Assembly: GCF_018614195.1 (NCBI RefSeq) | Contig: NZ_JAGGOT010000045.1 | Location: 1 to 64,000 of the forward strand | Reading direction: 5' to 3' | Source of the DNA: Streptomyces sp. ISL-43 | GTDB taxonomy: Bacteria; Actinomycetota; Actinomycetes; Streptomycetales; Streptomycetaceae | Length of the DNA stretch: 64,000 bases | In this document: positions 60,151-64,000 of the stretch, one piece after another | How positions within the stretch are numbered: position 1 is the stretch's first letter | Layout of the letters: each line of letters starts with the position of its first letter | The notes under the pieces: generated by a model | Told to the model about the DNA's origin: nothing | Database searches by the model: none | The model's input: only the letters and a program-made list of their open reading frames with translations | Made by a program: the position numbers and the translations under genes

Positions 60151-60314
60151 CGAGCGTCAAATGAGCGTCACGAGCGTCATTTCAGCGTCAAGATATCGCC
60201 CGTAACGCCCACAGTGCACATAATGCACATCGACAAACCTGCAGGTCAGGAGCTCTTCGCGACCGGTTCAAGGATCGCTACGCACTCCACGTGGTGGGTC
60301 ATCGGGAACAGGTC
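60151..60314. repeat. Right attachment repeat (attR) at the 3' end of the rRNA methyltransferase gene
   Basis: This is a direct copy of 18676..18839. It spans 95 bases downstream of the methyltransferase stop codon and about 70 coding bases. The island end therefore supplies the present 3' end of the gene: GTA and CTT codons here versus GTG and CTC in the displaced left copy. Confidence 0.88.
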
Positions 60315-61577
60315 GAAGACGCGCAGGGTGCGGACCCTGTAGCCCGCCTCCTTGAAGTAGCCCAGGTCGCGGGCGAGGGCCGCCGGGTCGCAGGCCACGT
60401 AGGCGATGCGGCGCGGGGTGAGGCCGGCCACCTGGCGGACCGTCTGCTTGCCGGCGCCCGCGCGGGGCGGGTCGAGGACGACCAGGTCGCACTCGGTGAT
60501 GCCGGTCTTCGGGAGGATCTGCTCGACCTTGCCCTGCTCGATGCGGATCCGCGGGAAGTCGGACAGGTTGTGCCGGGCGTCCTCGACCGCCCGCTTGGTC
60601 GACTCGATGCCGAGCACCGCGCCGGTGTCGCCGAGGCGCTCCGCCAGCGCGCCCGCGAAGATGCCGACGCCGCAGTACAGGTCGAGGGCCATCTCGCCCT
60701 TGCGCGGCATCAGGCCCTGCATGACGGCCTTGATCAAGGTGTCCGCGGCCTGCGGGTGGACCTGCCAGAAGCCGCCCATGCCGACGCGGTACGTACGGCC
60801 GTCCGCGCGCTCGCGCACGAAGGGGCGGCCGTGGACGCGGTGGACTCCGCCGTCCTTCTCCTCGACGCGCAGGACCGAGACCGGCTTGTCGAGTTCCACC
60901 AGGGGCAGGCGGCCGCCCGGGCGCGGGGTGAGGACGACCTGGCGGTCGCCCGAGCCGGAGGCGGCGATGGCCTCGACGGTGGCCATCTGGGGCCAGTCCT
61001 GCTTCTCGATGCCGAGCTCGCTGACGCCCGGCGCCGCGATCATGCAGTGGTCGATCGGCTCGATGTCGTGCGAGCGGTGCTTGCGCAGGCCGACGGTGCC
61101 GTCCTCGTCGATGGCGAACTGCACGCGGGTGCGCCACTGCGGGACCTGCCCGGCCGCCACCTTGTCGCCCTCGGCCGGGATGACCGTGCCGTCCCAGCCC
61201 GCCTGCTCCGGGGTGAGCCCGGCGAGGCGCAGCAGCTGCTCGGCGACGACCTCGCCCTTGAGCCGGCGCTGGGCGCCCGGCTTGGCGTGCTGCCAGTCGC
61301 AGCCGCCGCACTTGCCGGGGCCGGCGTAGGGGCACGGAGCCTCGACGCGGTCCTTGGAGGCGTCCAGCACCGTGATGGCGTCGGCGCGCAGGAAGCGGGA
61401 GTCGACGTCGCCCTCCGTCACGCGAGCGACGACCTTCTCGCCGGGCAGGGTGTGACGGACGAACAGGACGCGGCCCTCGGCGGTACGGGCGATGCAGTGA
61501 CCCCCGTGCGCGACGGGGCCGACCTCGACCTCGTACTCCTCCCCGACCAGTGACTGCTTCTCGTTCTGCTCCGTCAT
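60246..61577 (-). CDS. 23S rRNA (uracil-5-)-methyltransferase family protein (TRAM domain)
   Basis: Residues 10-70 of this 443-residue protein are a TRAM RNA-binding domain. The [4Fe-4S] cluster Cys82, Cys90 and Cys93 lie in APCPYAGPGKCGGCDW, with a fourth Cys in IDHCMIA. The methyltransferase domain has motif I ALDLYCGVGIFAGALAERLG, the VVLDPPRAGAG block and the catalytic Cys in YVACDPAALARD. It belongs to the RlmD/RlmC/TrmA group and methylates uracil-5 in RNA. The gene serves as the island's attachment site and keeps its full reading frame. Confidence 0.92.
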   Translation of the reverse strand: MTEQNEKQSLVGEEYEVEVGPVAHGGHCIARTAEGRVLFVRHTLPGEKVVARVTEGDVDSRFLRADAITVLDASKDRVEAPCPYAGPGKCGGCDWQHAKPGAQRRLKGEVVAEQLLRLAGLTPEQAGWDGTVIPAEGDKVAAGQVPQWRTRVQFAIDEDGTVGLRKHRSHDIEPIDHCMIAAPGVSELGIEKQDWPQMATVEAIAASGSGDRQVVLTPRPGGRLPLVELDKPVSVLRVEEKDGGVHRVHGRPFVRERADGRTYRVGMGGFWQVHPQAADTLIKAVMQGLMPRKGEMALDLYCGVGIFAGALAERLGDTGAVLGIESTKRAVEDARHNLSDFPRIRIEQGKVEQILPKTGITECDLVVLDPPRAGAGKQTVRQVAGLTPRRIAYVACDPAALARDLGYFKEAGYRVRTLRVFDLFPMTHHVECVAILEPVAKSS

Positions 61578-61619
61578 GGTGGGGAGGCTCCAAGGCTAAG
61601 TAAGAAAGGCAAAATGCGG

Positions 61620-61669
61620 AACGGCCGGACGACCGACCCACCAGTTTACGTGGATCTCGTCCGGCCGTT
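61620..61669 (-). terminator. Hairpin terminator of the APC transporter gene
   Basis: A perfect 13-base stem (AACGGCCGGACGA with TCGTCCGGCCGTT, loop of 24) lies 25 bases past the transporter stop and 42 bases before the methyltransferase start. Confidence 0.75.
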
Positions 61670-61693
61670 CACCAAGCGGAGCTCGCCGCGACG

Positions 61694-63760
61694 TCAGCCC
61701 TTGCCCGCCGGATCCTTCGGACGCGGCCGGGACGTGGCGGGGCTGTCCACCGGACCGCGGCGCACCGCGCCCGGCGCGTTCCACTCCGCGCGCTTCTTCG
61801 CCCGCTTCTTCGCGAGCTCCGAGGACTCCAGCTGGTAGGGCACCGAGGTGACCATCACGCCGGGGGTGAAGAGCAGCCGGCCCTTGAGCCGCAGCGCGCT
61901 CTGGTTGTGCAGCAGGTGCTCGTACCAGCGCCCGACGACGTACTCGGGGATGTAGACGCTGACGGCGTCGCGCGGGTTCTCGCTGCGCAGGCCCTTCACG
62001 TACTCCACCACCGGGCGGGTGATCTCGCGGTACGGGGAGTCGAGGATCTTGAGCGGGACGTTGATGCCGCGCCGCTCCCACTCCTCGCGCAGCGCCTTCG
62101 TCTCGACCGGGTCGACGCTGATGCTGAGCGCCTCGAGCCTGTCCGAGCGGGTCAGCTTGGCGAAGGCCAGGGCGCGCAGGGTGGGCTTGTGGACCTTGGA
62201 GACCAGGACGATGGAGTGGACCCGCGAGGGGCGCACGCTGTCGTCGCTGGGGCCCTCGGCGGCGGCGATCTCCTCGGAGACCCGGTCGTAGTGCTTGCGG
62301 ATCGCGGTCATCGTTCCGTAGAAGATGACCATGCCCAGCAGGGCGACCCAGGCGCCGTGGGTGAACTTGGTGGCCAGGACGACGACCAGCACCATGCCGG
62401 TGAAGAAGGCGCCGAAGGTGTTGATCGCCCGCGAGCGGTGCATCCGGCGGCGGGCGGCGGCATCGCGCTCCGAGGCCAGGTGGCGGTTCCAGTGCCGGAC
62501 CATGCCGATCTGGCTCAGCGTGAAGGAGACGAAGACGCCGACGATGTAGAGCTGGATCAGCTTCGTCGAGTCGGCGTCGTAGATCCACACCAGCAGCATC
62601 GCTGCGCCCGCGAGGAGCACGATGCCGTTGGAGAAGGCGAGCCTGTCGCCGCGGGTGTGCAGCTGGCGCGGCAGGTAGCGGTCCTGGGCGAGGATCGAGC
62701 CGAGCAGCGGGAAGCCGTTGTACGCGGTGTTCGCGGCGAGGAAGAGGACGAGCGCGGTGGCCGCCGCGAGCACGATGAACAGGAAGCTGCCCTTGCCGAA
62801 GACGGCCTCGGCGACCTGGGAGATGACCGGGTGCTGGACGAAGCCGTCGCCGACCGGGACGCCGTTCTCCAGCAGGTCCGTGGCGGGCTTCTCCGACATC
62901 TTGACGTCGGTGGCCATGGCCAGGCCGATGATCCCGCAGAACATGGTGACGGCCAGGCCGCCCATGAGGGCGAGGGTGGTGGCCGCGTTCTTGCTCTTCG
63001 GCTTACGGAAGGCCGGGACGCCGTTGCTGATGGCCTCGACGCCCGTCAGGGCCGCGCAGCCGGAGGAGAAGGCCCGTAGCAGCAGGAAGACCAGGGCGAA
63101 GCCGGCCAGGCCCTGGTGTTCGGCCTTGATCTCCAGATCGGCCGTCGGGGCCCGCATCGTGTCGTCCATGACGATGCCGCGCCAGGCGCCCCACGCGATC
63201 ATCACGAATACCGCACCGACGAACACGTAGGTGGGGATGGCGAAGAGGTTCCCGGATTCCTTCACGCCGCGCAGATTCATCAGCGTGAGGAGCAGAATCA
63301 TGATCACCGCCGAGAGCACCTTGTGCTCGATGACGAAATCGACGGCGGAGCCGAGATTCTCGACCCCGGAGGAGATCGACACTGCGACCGTGAGGACGTA
63401 GTCGACGAGCAGGGCGCTCGCGACGGTGAGACCGGCCCTGGGCCCGAGGTTGGTGTTGGCGACCTCGTAGTCGCCGCCGCCGCTCGGGTACGCGTGGACG
63501 TTCTGCCGATAGGAGGCGACCACGGTGAACATCAGCACGACGACCGCGACGGCGATCCAGGGGCTGAAGTGGTACGCCGACACGCCCGCGATGGACAGGA
63601 CCAGCAGGACCTCGCCAGGGGCATATGCCACGGAGGAGAGTGGGTCGGATGCGAATACAGGAAGAGCGATCCTCTTGGGGAGGAGCGTTTCTCCGAGGCG
63701 GTCGCTGCGCAGCGCCCGGCCGATCAGGATCCGTTTGGGCACGTCGGTCAGTTTGGACAC
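61694..63760 (-). CDS. APC-superfamily transporter with soluble C-terminal domain
   Basis: This protein of about 688 residues has twelve helices of the amino acid-polyamine-cation type (for example LPVFASDPLSSVAYAPGEVLLVLS, LLVDYVLTVAVSISSGVEN, FSSGCAALTGVEAISNGVPAF). A cytoplasmic domain of about 190 residues with a USP-like look follows (VHSIVLVSKVHKPTLRALAFAK, ALSISVDPVETKALREEWERRG). GTG 63760 begins SKLTDVPKRILIGRALRSDRLGETLLPKRIALP. It faces a TrkA-type potassium gene, so a role in cation or amino acid uptake is likely. The substrate is not certain. Confidence 0.85.
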   Translation of the reverse strand: MSKLTDVPKRILIGRALRSDRLGETLLPKRIALPVFASDPLSSVAYAPGEVLLVLSIAGVSAYHFSPWIAVAVVVLMFTVVASYRQNVHAYPSGGGDYEVANTNLGPRAGLTVASALLVDYVLTVAVSISSGVENLGSAVDFVIEHKVLSAVIMILLLTLMNLRGVKESGNLFAIPTYVFVGAVFVMIAWGAWRGIVMDDTMRAPTADLEIKAEHQGLAGFALVFLLLRAFSSGCAALTGVEAISNGVPAFRKPKSKNAATTLALMGGLAVTMFCGIIGLAMATDVKMSEKPATDLLENGVPVGDGFVQHPVISQVAEAVFGKGSFLFIVLAAATALVLFLAANTAYNGFPLLGSILAQDRYLPRQLHTRGDRLAFSNGIVLLAGAAMLLVWIYDADSTKLIQLYIVGVFVSFTLSQIGMVRHWNRHLASERDAAARRRMHRSRAINTFGAFFTGMVLVVVLATKFTHGAWVALLGMVIFYGTMTAIRKHYDRVSEEIAAAEGPSDDSVRPSRVHSIVLVSKVHKPTLRALAFAKLTRSDRLEALSISVDPVETKALREEWERRGINVPLKILDSPYREITRPVVEYVKGLRSENPRDAVSVYIPEYVVGRWYEHLLHNQSALRLKGRLLFTPGVMVTSVPYQLESSELAKKRAKKRAEWNAPGAVRRGPVDSPATSRPRPKDPAGKG

Positions 63761-63825
63761 GCAGAGGATCGTAAGCGTTCGAAATCGGACTGACGAACCC
63801 CCCACCCCATTACGGGCCGAAGTCT

Positions 63826-63882
63826 CACCGCATCCAGGGCAAAGGAGCACCGCATCCAGGGCAAATGGTCACAGTGGTGACC
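63826..63882. repeat. 18-bp direct repeat and adjacent inverted repeat in the divergent promoter region
   Basis: CACCGCATCCAGGGCAAA occurs at 63826..63843 and again at 63848..63865. Two bases later GGTCAC-agtg-GTGACC (63867..63882) forms an inverted repeat. They lie between the APC transporter gene and the trkA-like start and may be regulator sites. Confidence 0.7.
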
Positions 63883-63979
63883 GCCCGTGTGTAGCTTGGG
63901 CCATGGTCTGAGACCCTGTTAAGCCAGAGCAGCAATGAGGCTGGAACCCAGCGAGCCGCTGACAGCCGGAAGGACGGCC

Positions 63980-64000
63980 GTGCACATCGTCATTATGGGC
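63980..64000 (+). CDS. TrkA-type potassium uptake protein, first seven codons
   Basis: GTG 63980 opens HIVIMG, the beginning of the NAD-binding strand of TrkA/KtrA/CeoB proteins (normally followed by CGRVG). GGAAGGA lies 6 bases upstream. The gene runs off the window end, so the call rests on few residues plus the divergent transporter gene, a common pairing in Streptomyces. Confidence 0.6.

Larger units (their letters stand above)
18676..60314. mobile_element. Genomic island of about 41.5 kb, integrated at the 3' end of an rRNA methyltransferase gene
   Basis: The boundaries are two direct copies of about 164 bp: 18676..18839 and 60151..60314. The right copy contains the last 20 codons or so of the intact rRNA (uracil-5)-methyltransferase gene plus 95 bp beyond its stop; the left copy is a leftover of the same 3' end. 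A tyrosine recombinase and an excisionase-like gene sit just inside the left repeat. The cargo is dominated by resistance genes for arsenic, organomercury, copper and fluoride. No conjugation or replication genes were seen, so it is probably an integrative island that needs help to move. Confidence 0.85.

Noticed and set aside
1..64000. CRISPR arrays, plasmid replication or conjugation genes
   Set aside because: No regularly spaced repeats, Rep, TraB/FtsK-like or relaxase proteins were recognised in any frame.

Overview
The window looks like Streptomyces or a close actinomycete. The DNA is very GC-rich, third codon positions are strongly G/C, GTG and TTG starts are common, and regulators such as SARP, ImmA-type and ArsR/MerR are of streptomycete type. 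No tRNA, rRNA or CRISPR array was recognised. All calls rest on reading the sequence and on memory of protein families; no database search was possible.

Region 1 (about 0.9-13 kb) is a complete-looking thioamitide (thioviridamide-type) RiPP gene cluster on the minus strand. It starts with an 87-residue precursor whose last 13 residues are SVMAAAATVAFHC. Then, mostly with ATGA overlaps, come an APH-type kinase, a HopA1-family protein, a second, degenerate APH-like protein, an EpiD/Dfp-type flavoprotein decarboxylase, a class I methyltransferase, YcaO, TfuA, a phytanoyl-CoA dioxygenase-type oxygenase, a papain-type protease and a membrane protein. YcaO plus TfuA would install backbone thioamides. 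The APH/HopA1 proteins and the flavoprotein would dehydrate Ser/Thr and build the C-terminal aminovinyl-cysteine ring. The oxygenase and methyltransferase would tailor His. A SARP-type regulator with an internal deletion lies upstream. The first 0.9 kb holds gene wreckage.

Region 2 (13-16.6 kb) is an XRE regulator, an ImmA-like protein, a seven-helix membrane protein and an amidohydrolase in one plus-strand run. Region 3 (16.6-18.7 kb) is decayed DNA: a DUF5655 pseudogene and a frameshifted copy (P1) of an unnamed protein family.

Region 4 (18,676-60,314) is a genomic island of about 41.5 kb. It is bounded by a direct repeat of about 164 bp that contains the 3' end of a TRAM-domain 23S rRNA (uracil-5)-methyltransferase gene. 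The intact gene lies at the right end and a leftover copy of its last codons at the left end. An integrase and an excisionase-like gene sit just inside the left end. Cargo, left to right: a TetR/AhpD-like pair; a mixed block of DM13, phosphatidyltransferase, SRPBCC and DUF3179 genes; a MauE / radical SAM / ArsM-like methyltransferase / DUF6789 / Crp block, which is the best candidate for an undescribed system; copper-type genes (DUF6153, TauE-cupredoxin, HMA); a fluoride-exporter pair (crcB-DUF190-crcB); an ars operon (ArsR, ArsN-like acetyltransferase, flavoprotein, MFS); MerB with a MerR regulator; an ACR3-type permease, MerT-like protein and MerR; a large ars locus (arsO, aquaporin, arsR, two arsC-like genes, arsT); and SulP with a MerR regulator. 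Two more frameshifted copies (P2, P3) of the P1 family lie just inside the two ends.

Region 5 (60.2-64 kb) is ordinary chromosome: the rRNA methyltransferase gene, an APC-type transporter and, divergently, the first codons of a TrkA-type potassium uptake gene.
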